Source of the DNA: Laceyella putida
GTDB lineage: Bacteria > Bacillota > Bacilli > Thermoactinomycetales > Thermoactinomycetaceae
Length of the DNA: 64,000 bases
NCBI RefSeq assembly: GCF_042665195.1
Contig: NZ_JBHTBW010000006.1
Coordinates: 186,001 to 250,000, forward strand
Reading direction: 5' to 3'
This document shows positions 17,211 to 25,760 of this stretch, piece after piece. Below the pieces are notes generated by a model. That model did not search any database, was not told the DNA's origin, and worked only from the letters and a program-made list of their open reading frames with translations. The position numbers were made by a program, and so were the translations under genes. Each line of letters begins with the position of its first letter. Positions within the stretch are counted from its first letter, which is position 1.

Positions 17211-18281
17211 TCACTGCGCCGCTTTTTGCAACAGCTCGGTCTGTTCATGCAGGATCAAGGCATCGATCACTTCCTGTAAATCGCCATCCAAAATCAAGTC
17301 CAACTTATGCAGGGTCAGGCCGATGCGATGATCCGTCACCCGGCTTTGCGGGAAGTTATAAGTGCGAATCCGTTCACTGCGGTCACCCGTCCCCACCGCA
17401 TTGCGACGGGCGTCGGCCAGTTTGGCGTTCTCCTCCTGTTGCTTGATGTCGTACAGGCGCGCCCGCAAGACACGCATCGCTTTATCCTTATTGCTGTTTT
17501 GCGATTTCTCATCTTGGCAAGAAACCACGATCCCTGTTGGAATGTGGGTGATCCGCACCGCTGATTGCGTCGTGTTTACGCTCTGCCCCCCCGGCCCGCT
17601 GGAACAGAAGGTATCAATCCGCAAGTCTTTCTCATGAATCTCGATTTCCACTTCTTCCGCCTCCGGCAACACCGCAACCGTCGCCGTCGAAGTGTGGATT
17701 CGTCCGCCTGATTCCGTTTCGGGTACGCGTTGCACACGATGGGCGCCGCTTTCGTACTTCAAGCGGCTGTATGCGCCACGCCCCTGAATGGAGAAGACCA
17801 CCTCTTTAAAGCCACCCAACCCCGTCGCATTGGCTTCCAGCAGCTCCACTTTCCAGCCTTGGCGCTCCGCATAACGGGTATACATCCGGTACAAGTTGGA
17901 CGCGAACAGCGCCGCCTCATCACCACCGGCGGCCCCGCGGATCTCCACGATCACGTTTTTCTCATCATTGGGGTCTTTGGGCAAGAGAAGAATTTTGATT
18001 TTTTCTTCCAGCTCTTCCTTGCGCTCAGATAACTCATCAATCTCCATCTTAACCAAATCGCGCATCTCGTCATCCAGCTTTTCTTCCAACATCGCCTTTG
18101 CGTCGCGCAATTGTTCAACCACGCTTTTATATTCCAGATACGCTTGGTTTTTCTCTTCCAATCCCGATTGTTCCTTGGAATATTCCCGCAATTTCTTGCT
18201 GTCGTTGATCACTTCGGGATCGCATAGCAAGCGGCTCAGTTCTTCATAGCGCTGATGAATCGCCTCCAAACGATCTAACAC
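17211..18281 (-). CDS. prfA: Peptide chain release factor 1
   Basis: About 356 residues. It recognises UAA and UAG stop codons. The GGQ loop GPGGQSVNTTQSAVR is intact and a PxT-type region (RVPETESGGRIHTS) precedes it. A GTG start (VLDRLEAIHQRYEEL) behind GGGAGTGA matches the standard RF1 start MLDRLE; an ATG 5 codons further upstream (18296) is an alternative. The first gene of the prfA-prmC pair. Confidence 0.96.
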   Translation of the reverse strand: MLDRLEAIHQRYEELSRLLCDPEVINDSKKLREYSKEQSGLEEKNQAYLEYKSVVEQLRDAKAMLEEKLDDEMRDLVKMEIDELSERKEELEEKIKILLLPKDPNDEKNVIVEIRGAAGGDEAALFASNLYRMYTRYAERQGWKVELLEANATGLGGFKEVVFSIQGRGAYSRLKYESGAHRVQRVPETESGGRIHTSTATVAVLPEAEEVEIEIHEKDLRIDTFCSSGPGGQSVNTTQSAVRITHIPTGIVVSCQDEKSQNSNKDKAMRVLRARLYDIKQQEENAKLADARRNAVGTGDRSERIRTYNFPQSRVTDHRIGLTLHKLDLILDGDLQEVIDALILHEQTELLQKAAQ

Positions 18282-18529
18282 TGCTCTCACTCCCATATAT
18301 CATTAATCGATGCCCATGGCGGTCCGCTGTCGCGTTGGATACGAGCCCCTCGCTTCCGTTCATTGATCCCCGCCATTTTGCAAACGCTAAATGTTATCCG
18401 ATTCCCTCATCGCGTCATTTGATTGTACCATAACCCAACCCTTTTTTGGAAGAAACCAAAGACATCCTTCAGATGATAATGTTATGATGAAAGGAAATGA
18501 CAGAAAAATTAAAGGGAGAACACAAAACC

Positions 18530-19579
18530 ATGATCGAAGCCACTACAGCGATATTAGAAAATCTTGTGATGTTTGGCCCGATAATCGCTTTGTTCTATCT
18601 GGCCAATCTCGCCGAACGCCCACGCTGCGCGACAAATCCGGGACGGGGCAAAGAATTTGCCTTTATTCTTTATATGCTGCTCGGCCTTGGTTTTGTTATC
18701 ACCTTCTTATTCGGCCTTATCGCGCATTTCCAAGGCGAACAGTTCGCCCGTTCACTTGAGGGGATCTACTCGGAACGCGTCCTCGCGCACTTTGTCAAAC
18801 AACATGATTTCATTGGGTTGGGTTTATGGCTTCCCTCTCTTTTGGGCATCCTGTTTCTCATCCCGGCCATCCGCCGATACCTGGCCAGGTGGCTTCCTTT
18901 AGATCCCGCCCATCGGGTGCAAACGATGGCCTTGTCCTTCAGCATGGTCATCTGGATGCAAATCCTCATCACCGTGGCCATCGGGCTCAGTCTTATCAAT
19001 GAAGCAACGGCACCCACCGTCGAAGCCGCCTACACGTTCGCTTCGATCTGGTCGCAAAACGTCTTATTTGCCATGCTCGGATTCATCGGGATCGGTTGGC
19101 TATCCCGCCGTTCCTGGAGAGAAGCGCTGGACCGCCTGGGCTTGCGTCCCCTCTCATCCAAGCAAGTCCTTGCGGGCGTGGGCATCGGGGTGGCGCTCAC
19201 CTTATTGCCAGCCATCATCACTTTGGTGGAAACGCATTTCGGCCCCGTCGTCGACCAGAACGTTGATGAGTTGACCAACAAAATGTTGGGCCCTCTTTTC
19301 GGGTCCATCCCCGGCGTGTTGACCCTGGGACTGGCCGCCGCCTTGGGTGAAGAAATCATCTTTCGCGGGGCGCTCCTGCCACGGTTTGGCGTGATTTACA
19401 CCAGCATCTTATTCGCCTTGGTTCACGCGAACTATGGATTGAGCCTCTCCACCCTGATGATCTTCTTCGTGGCGTTGGCCCTCGCCTTTGCCCGCAACAG
19501 GGTCAATACGACGTTAAGCATGGTCATCCACGCTACATATAACATCACCCTTGGCCTGGTTCTCATGTTGGTGGCATAA
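18530..19579 (+). CDS. CPBP family intramembrane protease
   Basis: About 349 residues with eight or more membrane helices. The CPBP/Abi motifs are present: EEIIFRG (motif 1, glutamate pair and arginine), LVHANYG (motif 2 histidine) and MVIHATYN (motif 3 histidine and asparagine). Bacterial members are type II CAAX-protease homologues, some acting in bacteriocin immunity; the substrate here is unknown. It is alone on the plus strand within a minus-strand region. ATG 18530 follows AAGGGAG; an ATG at 18497 is possible. Confidence 0.85.
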   Translation: MIEATTAILENLVMFGPIIALFYLANLAERPRCATNPGRGKEFAFILYMLLGLGFVITFLFGLIAHFQGEQFARSLEGIYSERVLAHFVKQHDFIGLGLWLPSLLGILFLIPAIRRYLARWLPLDPAHRVQTMALSFSMVIWMQILITVAIGLSLINEATAPTVEAAYTFASIWSQNVLFAMLGFIGIGWLSRRSWREALDRLGLRPLSSKQVLAGVGIGVALTLLPAIITLVETHFGPVVDQNVDELTNKMLGPLFGSIPGVLTLGLAAALGEEIIFRGALLPRFGVIYTSILFALVHANYGLSLSTLMIFFVALALAFARNRVNTTLSMVIHATYNITLGLVLMLVA

Positions 19580-19594
19580 CGGCAAGGGGCACAA

Positions 19595-19632
19595 AAAATC
19601 TCAACACCAGCCTGCGGGCGTGTTGAGATTTT
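19595..19632. terminator. Bidirectional terminator between the CPBP gene and tdk
   Basis: ATCTCAACAC pairs with GTGTTGAGAT around a 12-base loop, with T runs on both sides (TTTTTC on plus, TTTTTTG on minus). It serves the two convergent genes. Confidence 0.9.
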
Positions 19633-19636
19633 TCAT

Positions 19637-20227
19637 TCAACGCACAACCAATTCATGGCAATGGCGGCAACGCGCTTCATATTGTTCAGATGCCCCCACT
19701 TGGATCACCGGGTCATTCACCGCTGCGGGCCGGCCATTGATCAGCCGTTGGGTTCGGCTGGCCGGAGCACCGCATATCACACAAATCGCTTGCAGCTTGG
19801 TCACATACTCCGCAACCGCGAGTAAGAAAGGGGTGGGACCAAAAGGCTTCCCGCGGAAATCTTGATCAAGGCCCGCACAAATCACCCGTTTTCCTTGATC
19901 GGCCAAGTCTTGGCAGATTTCCACAATCTCCGGCTCAAAAAACTGGACTTCGTCGATTGCGACGACATCCACCTCCGGCGTGATCAGCGACATAATCTCT
20001 GAAGCGCTTTTGACTGGTTGGGCATCTGCGATCAATCCATTATGAGAGGCAATCGCCTCGCTGTGATAGCGATCATCGATGGCCGGTTTAAATGCCATGA
20101 CGTGTAGCTTGGCGATTTTGGCACGCCGAATCCGGCGGATCAACTCTTCACTCTTCCCCGAAAACATGCCTCCACAGACGATCTCGATCCAACCTTGGCG
20201 CTTGATGTAAAGCCGTTCGCTTTTCAC
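19637..20227 (-). CDS. tdk: Thymidine kinase
   Basis: 196 residues of the type II (TK1-like) family; phosphorylates thymidine. The Walker A loop GGMFSGKS is at 19-26, DEVQFF gives the catalytic and Mg2+ site, and the lasso and zinc site is formed by ICVICG and CRHCH. The start is GTG behind GGGAGGAACGAGA. It lies between rpmE and the prfA operon, as in Bacillus. Confidence 0.96.
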   Translation of the reverse strand: MKSERLYIKRQGWIEIVCGGMFSGKSEELIRRIRRAKIAKLHVMAFKPAIDDRYHSEAIASHNGLIADAQPVKSASEIMSLITPEVDVVAIDEVQFFEPEIVEICQDLADQGKRVICAGLDQDFRGKPFGPTPFLLAVAEYVTKLQAICVICGAPASRTQRLINGRPAAVNDPVIQVGASEQYEARCRHCHELVVR

Positions 20228-20312
20228 TCTCGTTCCTCCCGTTCGTGTTCGTTACAAAATGTCATTTTAACCGATCTCATCGCAAACGGATAGTTACAAG
20301 TTTTGCCGCAAC

Positions 20313-20338
20313 AAAAAAATCCAGGATAACCCCTGGAT
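20313..20338 (-). terminator. Second terminator downstream of rpmE
   Basis: On the minus strand ATCCAGG pairs with CCTGGAT around a 6-base loop, followed by a run of seven T residues. It lies between rpmE and tdk. Confidence 0.85.
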
Positions 20339-20352
20339 CGATTCTCCCAAAC

Positions 20353-20384
20353 AAAAAAGGCAAGCTTCCAACGTTCCGCTTGCC
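20353..20384 (-). terminator. First terminator downstream of rpmE
   Basis: On the minus strand GGCAAGC pairs with GCTTGCC around a 12-base loop, followed by TTTTTTG. It lies about 26 bases after the rpmE stop. Together with the next hairpin it gives a double terminator. Confidence 0.85.
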
Positions 20385-20410
20385 TGGCATTTTGAAGGCC
20401 AACCATCTCA

Positions 20411-20611
20411 TTATTTGAGGTTGTATTTCTTTTTGAAACGGTCTACACGACCACCCGCGTTTACCATTTTTTGTTTACCGGTAAAGAAAGGATGGCATTC
20501 GGAACATACGTCCACTTTCAAGTTCTCAACGGTAGATCCGGTTTCAAATGTATTTCCACATGCACAGGTAACAGTCGTCATTCTGTATGCCGGATGAACT
20601 CCTGCTTTCAT
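20411..20611 (-). CDS. rpmE: 50S ribosomal protein L31 (zinc form)
   Basis: 66 residues starting MKAGVHPAYR behind AAAAGAGGTGAAAAGC. Cys16, Cys18, Cys36 and Cys39 (CAC and CSEC) form the zinc site, so this is the C+ form, which is made when zinc is sufficient. HPFFTGKQKMVNAGGRVDRF is the usual C-terminal signature. Confidence 0.97.
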   Translation of the reverse strand: MKAGVHPAYRMTTVTCACGNTFETGSTVENLKVDVCSECHPFFTGKQKMVNAGGRVDRFKKKYNLK

Positions 20612-20650
20612 GCTTTTCACCTCTTTTCCTAGCCATTCCATCTGTGACTC

Positions 20651-20675
20651 ACTCCCCGCACGAATGCGGAGAAGT
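20651..20675 (-). promoter_or_regulatory. Leader hairpin of rpmE, candidate L31 autoregulatory element
   Basis: In the rpmE 5' untranslated region a GC-rich stem (ACTTCTCCGCA with TGCGGGGAGT) is closed by a TTCG tetraloop, about 40 bases before the start codon. Structured L31 leaders are known in Firmicutes; whether this hairpin belongs to that class needs a covariance-model search. Confidence 0.45.
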
Positions 20676-20707
20676 TATTCGCACAATTTCTTGAAAATCA
20701 CTGCAAC

Positions 20708-20736
20708 ATTATAGCATGGTTAGCGGTTGGAGGCAA
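20708..20736 (-). promoter_or_regulatory. Sigma-A promoter of rpmE
   Basis: On the minus strand TTGCCT (20731-20736), a 17-base spacer and a perfect TATAAT (20708-20713), placing the start site about 90 bases before the rpmE ATG. Confidence 0.7.
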
Positions 20737-20772
20737 GGTGATGTCTGTTCACAAAGGATGGATGAATACCCA

Positions 20773-21759
20773 TTATCTTAAGACACGCAGCGGATTAATC
20801 GCTTTATCTTCTTTGCGCACTTCAAAATGCAAATGATATCCGGTCGCCCGGCCCGTCATGCCCATATAGCCCAAAACTTGACCTGTGGCGACCTGCTCAC
20901 CTTTCCCCACCGTAATCCGGCTTAGATGCGCATAATATGTGACCCAGCCACCCCCATGTTCCACCACCACCAAATTTCCGTAACCATTTGCGTATCCCGC
21001 TTGGATGACCACACCGCTGAGCGAGGCATGGATCTCCGCCTTCTGTTTGGCGGGGCTCCAGATATCGATCCCTTTATGTTGTCGACCATTGCGCCAACCG
21101 AAATTGCTTGTAACCTGTCCGGTGACGGGCCAATGGAACACAAATGCCCCAGGCGGCCGCAATGCGGGTGTCGTCGCCAATCGAGAGAAGCGCTTATGAT
21201 CTTTGGGCACCAGTTTGAATGGCTTCGGCAGATCCGCCAATGGCATGGGAACGGCAATCAATTGACCGATGTAAGTGAGTTCGGCATCGTACAGTTCCGG
21301 ATTGAGATAGCGGATCAAGTCAGGCGTCGTCCGAAACTCTTTGGCTAACCGCCCAATCGAATCCCCTTGCTTGAGTCTGACCCATTTTTTGGTAAGGGGA
21401 ATGGTTAACTTTAGCCCCATGTCTAACCGGTCGGGATCGGGTAACTGGTTCATTTGGGCAATCACTTGATAGTCAATGCCAAAGAACCGGCCGATCTGAA
21501 ATAACGTGTCCCCTTGTTTGACTTGATATACCAGCGGTTTGGTCTCCACCCTGGCAGCCAAATTCCCTTCAGCCACCGCCACAACCGGATTAAGATATTG
21601 ATAGATCGCTTCCTCAGCTATCTGTTTCTGCTCCGGGTCCGCATCAGCCCCCTCCAGCATCTCCGCGGAGACAACCGGATGTTTGTCTGTTCCAAACATC
21701 CAAGAAGCCGATGTGGTAACAGCGAGGGAAGAAGCCAACAATGCACGTTTGGAAGACAT
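20773..21759 (-). CDS. Secreted LysM / M23 peptidoglycan endopeptidase
   Basis: 328 residues. After an N-terminal hydrophobic signal region, two LysM modules (about 77-121, beginning VYQVKQGDTLFQIG, and 127-171, beginning VRLKQGDSIGRLAK) bind glycan. A C-terminal M23/LytM domain (about 210-328) has zinc ligands His228 and Asp232 in HKGID and catalytic His309 and His311 in HLHFE, so it should be active against peptide cross-links. Roles could be wall turnover or sporulation. It lies between rho and rpmE. Its ribosome-binding site GAGG lies in the arm of an 18-bp hairpin (21767-21826). Confidence 0.9.
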   Translation of the reverse strand: MSSKRALLASSLAVTTSASWMFGTDKHPVVSAEMLEGADADPEQKQIAEEAIYQYLNPVVAVAEGNLAARVETKPLVYQVKQGDTLFQIGRFFGIDYQVIAQMNQLPDPDRLDMGLKLTIPLTKKWVRLKQGDSIGRLAKEFRTTPDLIRYLNPELYDAELTYIGQLIAVPMPLADLPKPFKLVPKDHKRFSRLATTPALRPPGAFVFHWPVTGQVTSNFGWRNGRQHKGIDIWSPAKQKAEIHASLSGVVIQAGYANGYGNLVVVEHGGGWVTYYAHLSRITVGKGEQVATGQVLGYMGMTGRATGYHLHFEVRKEDKAINPLRVLR

Positions 21760-21766
21760 GTCAGCA

Positions 21767-21826
21767 CCTCACAAAAAGATGAAAGTGTAGGGTGTATAAC
21801 CCACCCGGTTTCATCTTTATGTGAGG
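21767..21826 (-). promoter_or_regulatory. Long hairpin that sequesters the ribosome-binding site of the M23 gene
   Basis: Arms CCTCACATAAAGATGAAA (21809-21826, minus strand) and TTTCATCTTTTTGTGAGG (21767-21784) pair over 18 bp with one mismatch. The loop is 24 bases, inside which CCGGGTGGG and CCC can pair further. The downstream arm ends in GTGAGG, the ribosome-binding site, 7 bases before the ATG. No T run follows, so it is not a typical terminator. It begins about 30 bases after the rho stop. It would keep read-through transcripts from rho untranslated, or respond to temperature or a trans factor; the mechanism is inferred. Confidence 0.65.
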
Positions 21827-21857
21827 TATCTGATTGATATGTCAAGAAATGAGAAGT

Positions 21858-23129
21858 TTAGGAAACGGGCGTGGTTTGACGAGGAGATTTCAGCTCTAAG
21901 GAGTTAAGGAATTCTTCATTGGTTTTCGTATGTTTCAAACGTTTGACAAGGGCTTCCGCATAATCCGGCGTATCGTTGATCGACTTTCGTAAAGCCCACA
22001 GTTTTTCCAACTCCGTCTTGCTCATAAGCAATTCTTCACGCCGTGTGCCGGATCGGCGAATATCGATCGCGGGGAAAATCCGGCGTTCGGCCAACTTGCG
22101 ATCCAGATGCAACTCCAGGTTTCCCGTCCCTTTAAATTCTTCATAGATCACATCATCCATGCGTGAACCCGTTTCAACCAATGCCGTCGCCAAGATCGTC
22201 AGACTTCCGCCTTCTTCCACATTGCGGGCCGCCCCAAAGAAACGTTTGGGACGATGGAGCGCCGCCGGATCAATCCCCCCGGACAACGTGCGGCCGCTTG
22301 GCGGAATAACCAAGTTATACGCCCGGGCCAACCGGGTGATGCTGTCGAGCAGAATCACCACATCTTTCTTATGCTCGACCAAACGTTGCGCCCGCTCCAA
22401 CACCAATTCGGCCACTTTGATATGGTTTTCAGGGAGTTCGTCAAAAGTGGAACTCACCACTTCCGCTTTGACGGAACGTTGCATATCGGTCACTTCTTCA
22501 GGACGCTCGTCAATCAACAGCACAAACAGTTCAATGTCTGGATAATTCTCAGTGATGCTGTTCGCGATCTCTTTCAACAACATGGTTTTTCCGGCCTTGG
22601 GCTGGGCCACAATCAAGCCGCGTTGCCCCAAACCCACCGGCGCAATCAGATCCATCATCCGTGTGGATATCCGCTCCGCCGTCGTCTCCAGGATCATGCG
22701 CCGTTCCGGGTAGAGAGGCGTTAATGCCGCAAAGTGCAAGCGCTCAGCCGCAATGTTGGGATCTTCACCATTGACCGCTTCCACATGAAGCAAGCCGAAG
22801 TAGCGTTCATTTTCTTTGGGCGGGCGCACTTTCCCCGACACCAAGTCACCGGAACGCAGATCAAAGCGGCGTATCTGCGAAGCGGAAATGTAAATGTCTT
22901 CCGAAGAGGGGAGGAAATTGATCGGACGCAAAAAGCCGTACCCTTCAGGCAAAACATCGAGCACGCCTTCCATAAACATCAGACCATCTTGCTCCGCCTT
23001 GGCTTTCAAAATAGCAAAAATCAGTTCTTTCTTTTTCATCTGCGAATAATAAGGAATTTGATATTCTTTTGCCAGTTTGTACAAGTCGACCAACCGGCGA
23101 TTCTCCAATTCGCTCAAGGTGAGCTCCAT
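21858..23129 (-). CDS. rho: Transcription termination factor Rho
   Basis: About 423 residues. N-terminal Rho_N helix-extended fold, an RNA-binding cold-shock-like domain (LDVLPEGYGFLRP), and the RecA-type ATPase with Walker A QPKAGKT, Walker B VVILLDSITRLARAYN and the Q/R-loop region with SGRTLSGGIDPAAL. Two in-frame starts lie upstream (GTG near 23144, ATG near 23138). The one used here, MELTLSELENRRL, fits the B. subtilis spacing best. No long insertion of the Gram-positive high-GC type is present. Confidence 0.97.
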   Translation of the reverse strand: MELTLSELENRRLVDLYKLAKEYQIPYYSQMKKKELIFAILKAKAEQDGLMFMEGVLDVLPEGYGFLRPINFLPSSEDIYISASQIRRFDLRSGDLVSGKVRPPKENERYFGLLHVEAVNGEDPNIAAERLHFAALTPLYPERRMILETTAERISTRMMDLIAPVGLGQRGLIVAQPKAGKTMLLKEIANSITENYPDIELFVLLIDERPEEVTDMQRSVKAEVVSSTFDELPENHIKVAELVLERAQRLVEHKKDVVILLDSITRLARAYNLVIPPSGRTLSGGIDPAALHRPKRFFGAARNVEEGGSLTILATALVETGSRMDDVIYEEFKGTGNLELHLDRKLAERRIFPAIDIRRSGTRREELLMSKTELEKLWALRKSINDTPDYAEALVKRLKHTKTNEEFLNSLELKSPRQTTPVS

Positions 23130-23193
23130 GGGTACCATCACCACTCGATTTTAGTTTCATCCCTCCCTCCGGATAAAAAGAGGAAGAAGGGTA

Positions 23194-24165
23194 TTATAAA
23201 ACAAGATTTGGTTTTTTCTCAAGTCGATGGGTACCATCCATAAAACGTACGGTTCCTGTTTTCGCACGCATCACCAACGAATGCGTTTTGGCTAAGCTCC
23301 CTTGATAACGCACACCTTTCAGCAACTCCCCATCGGTTACCCCTGTCGCCGCAAAGATGGCATCATCCCCTTTGACGAGATCTTCCATACGCAACACCTT
23401 ATTGGGATCTTCAATGCCCATTTTCAGACAGCGCTCCACCTGTTCCTCATTTTCCGGCAGCAAACGTCCTTGAATCTCACCGCCCAAGCATTTGAGCGCC
23501 ACCGCGGCCAAGACTCCCTCTGGCGCTCCCCCAGAACCAAACAAGATATCGACTCCCGTATCCGGAAATCCCGTATGAATCGCCGCCGCCACATCCCCAT
23601 CGGGAATGAGCTTGATCCGAGCCCCGGCATTTCGTATCTCCTCAATCAACTTGGCATGACGAGGACGATCAAGCACGACTGCGACAAGATCATCCATATC
23701 CTTCCCTGTCGCCCGTGCCACCGCTTTCAAATTGTCAATCACTGGTGCGTCAAGATCGACCAATCCGACCGCTTTCGGTCCAACCGCAATCTTATCCATG
23801 TACATGTCGGGCGCATGCAACAAACATCCCCGATCAGCCACCGCGACAACGGAGATGGCGTTCCATAGCCCTTTGGCGACGATGTTGGTTCCTTCAAGCG
23901 GGTCCACCGCCACATCCAGTTCCGGCAAATAACCCAATCCGAGGCGCTCCCCAATGTACAACATCGGCGCTTCATCCATTTCCCCTTCACCAATGACGAC
24001 TGTGCCCCGCATCGGAATGGTATCAAACACCTTGCGCATCGCCTCAGTCGCTGCTCCATCGGCTTCATCTTTCTTGCCAAAGCCCATCCAGCGTGCGGAG
24101 GCAAGTGCTGCCGCTTCCGTTACCCGAACCAGTTCCATCGTTAAGCTTCGTTCCATCATTGCCAT
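23194..24165 (-). CDS. glpX: Class II fructose-1,6-bisphosphatase
   Basis: 323 residues of the GlpX family; the gluconeogenic phosphatase. Metal and phosphate motifs include VVIGEGEMDEAPML, DVAVDPLEGTN and FGSGGAPEGVLAAVAL. The start follows GTGAGGGGATAACTT. It lies upstream of rho as in B. subtilis (ywjI). A promoter with an overlapping Spo0A-box-like sequence lies upstream. Confidence 0.95.
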   Translation of the reverse strand: MAMMERSLTMELVRVTEAAALASARWMGFGKKDEADGAATEAMRKVFDTIPMRGTVVIGEGEMDEAPMLYIGERLGLGYLPELDVAVDPLEGTNIVAKGLWNAISVVAVADRGCLLHAPDMYMDKIAVGPKAVGLVDLDAPVIDNLKAVARATGKDMDDLVAVVLDRPRHAKLIEEIRNAGARIKLIPDGDVAAAIHTGFPDTGVDILFGSGGAPEGVLAAVALKCLGGEIQGRLLPENEEQVERCLKMGIEDPNKVLRMEDLVKGDDAIFAATGVTDGELLKGVRYQGSLAKTHSLVMRAKTGTVRFMDGTHRLEKKPNLVL

Positions 24166-24196
24166 AAGTTATCCCCTCACACATTAGTATGTCACA

Positions 24197-24227
24197 AGTA
24201 TATGATTAGAGTAACACATTTGTCGAA
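24197..24227 (-). promoter_or_regulatory. glpX promoter with overlapping Spo0A-box-like sequence
   Basis: On the minus strand TCGACA (24221-24226), an 18-base spacer and TATACT (24197-24202), each five of six matches to sigma-A boxes, about 30 bases before glpX. The plus-strand sequence TTTGTCGAA (24219-24227) is a perfect match to the 0A-box consensus and covers the -35 box, which suggests repression by Spo0A. GTCACA/TGTGAC arms flank the region. Confidence 0.55.
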
Positions 24228-24933
24228 CATGTGACACTCCCATCTTCCAATCTTCCAATCTTCCAATCTATCAGCCGCTCACGGCAAACGGAGGTGAATC
24301 CTTGTCTTCCTGTCGCGCTCTTAACAAGCAAGCCGGATTTCACCGCTTGCGAATCGGCTACGATGACGACAGAAAAGAAGCGGGATTGGTTACCACTCCT
24401 TGCTTCGAATGGTCCCGTTATGGTCTGCACCTGATTTAATTGACTCACATGGTGATAAGGGGAAATGGCAAATGATTTTACGACGGCACAACAATCTCGC
24501 GCCGATGTTGGTAGAGAGGAAAATGTTCACAGGAGATCCTTGGAAAGTCCGGATTAAGGGTAGGTTGTAAGAAGACAGAAGGGAAAAAGTTTCTGCCCAG
24601 TAACCGTTAACGCTTTAACCTTTCATTAGTACCCCCAACTACTTTAATTTAGCAGAAAACAAAGAGAGATGTTCATAAACATTTGTTTCACTTGTGAATC
24701 TATATGAAATATCTTCGCTCCTCAAGCGGAAAATCCTTTTCCAAGAAGAACAAGATTCTTTTTCCAGTTCAAGTTGTCTCTATTCATTGGTATGCCCAAT
24801 CGCTCATCAGCTCAAACAACCCTTTGCTTCAGCAAACGATTGGGCTAGCCACAAACACACAAAATGGAAACTCCGTCATGCGGAGTACCGACTTGACCTA
24901 AGCTCGCATCATACGCTCGCCAAGAAAGGCTGG
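24228..24933. other. Gene-poor gap where murAB would be expected
   Basis: About 950 bases separate glpX from the transaldolase-like gene, and 700 of them carry no gene I can support. Visible features are a short tandem repeat of ATCTTCCA (24242-24268) and a 32-codon frame at 24472-24570 with a plausible ribosome-binding site but no known family. In B. subtilis this place holds murAB (murZ); here nothing resembles MurA. Confidence 0.55.
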
Positions 24934-25062
24934 GGCGTGTCTGGCAAATCAAGTTAACCAATGGGAGGCAGCGGAAAAACCTTTTCCCGATGAGCACCGA
25001 AGGACAAGTGAAGCGACGAGGAAAACGGTTTTGAAGCCATCGACTTATTTATCAGACACGCC
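24934..25062. repeat. MITE-like repeat with GGCGTGTCTG ends
   Basis: A 129-base element with perfect 10-bp inverted ends, GGCGTGTCTG (24934-24943) and CAGACACGCC (25053-25062). Just inside are CAAATCAAGTT and ACTTATTTAT, which recur in the short copy at 34967-35009. The internal 70 bases match the core of the element at 1666-1805. No coding sequence is present. It is probably mobilised in trans by a DDE transposase elsewhere in the genome. Confidence 0.75.
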
Positions 25063-25112
25063 ATAGTAAAATCGATAGAAATCATACCTCGTACCAACGA
25101 TGGTTTGATTCA

Positions 25113-25760
25113 TTAGCCTTTCAATGCATTTTTCCAATCAGCTTCAAACTTCTCAATCCCTTGATCTGTCAGGGGATGGCGCACCATCTGTTCCAACACT
25201 TTGTAGGGCAGCGTGGCGATATGGCTACCGGCAAGGGCCGCTTGCGTCACATGCATCGGGTGTCGGATGCTGGCGGCGATGATTTCAGTGGGAATATCAT
25301 GCATGTCAAATATGGTGGCTACTTGCTCAATCAATTGCATGCCTTCTTGGCTGATGTCATCCAGTCGCCCGACAAAGGGACTGACAAAGGTAGCCCCAGC
25401 CCGAGCGGCCATGAGCGCTTGGTTCGCTGAGAAAATCAAGGTCACATTCGTTTTAATCCCTTTTTTGGAAAAATGGTGAACCGCTTTTAATCCCTCAATG
25501 GTCATGGGAATTTTGATAGTCACATTTTCCGAAAGACGGGCAAACTTTTCACCCTCCTCGATCATGCCCTGGGCCTCACGGCTCATCACTTCGGCGCTGA
25601 CCGGCCCATCCACAATCGCGAGAATCTCGGTGAGCACTTCTTCAAAGACCCGCCCGGATTTAGCCACTAAGCTGGGATTGGTGGTGACCCCAGCCAGCAA
25701 GCCCCATTCGTTCACTTGGCGAATCTCATCCACAATGGCGGTATCCAAGAAAAACTTCAT
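25113..25760 (-). CDS. fsa: Fructose-6-phosphate aldolase / transaldolase-like enzyme
   Basis: 215 residues, the short FSA/TalC-type transaldolase. It starts MKFFLDTAIVDEIRQ; the Schiff-base lysine is Lys83 in NVTIKIPMT, with AGVTTNPSLVAK and ATFVSPFVGRLDD as substrate-site motifs. B. subtilis YwjH (tal) occupies the same position next to fba. Sequence alone does not separate aldolase from transaldolase activity. The start follows GGGAGGCGATTTTG. Confidence 0.92.
   Translation of the reverse strand: MKFFLDTAIVDEIRQVNEWGLLAGVTTNPSLVAKSGRVFEEVLTEILAIVDGPVSAEVMSREAQGMIEEGEKFARLSENVTIKIPMTIEGLKAVHHFSKKGIKTNVTLIFSANQALMAARAGATFVSPFVGRLDDISQEGMQLIEQVATIFDMHDIPTEIIAASIRHPMHVTQAALAGSHIATLPYKVLEQMVRHPLTDQGIEKFEADWKNALKG

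Noticed and set aside
24472..24570. 32-codon plus-strand frame with AAGGGGAAATGGCAA upstream
   Set aside because: Too short and without homology that I recognise; one plausible ribosome-binding site in a 700-base gap is expected by chance.
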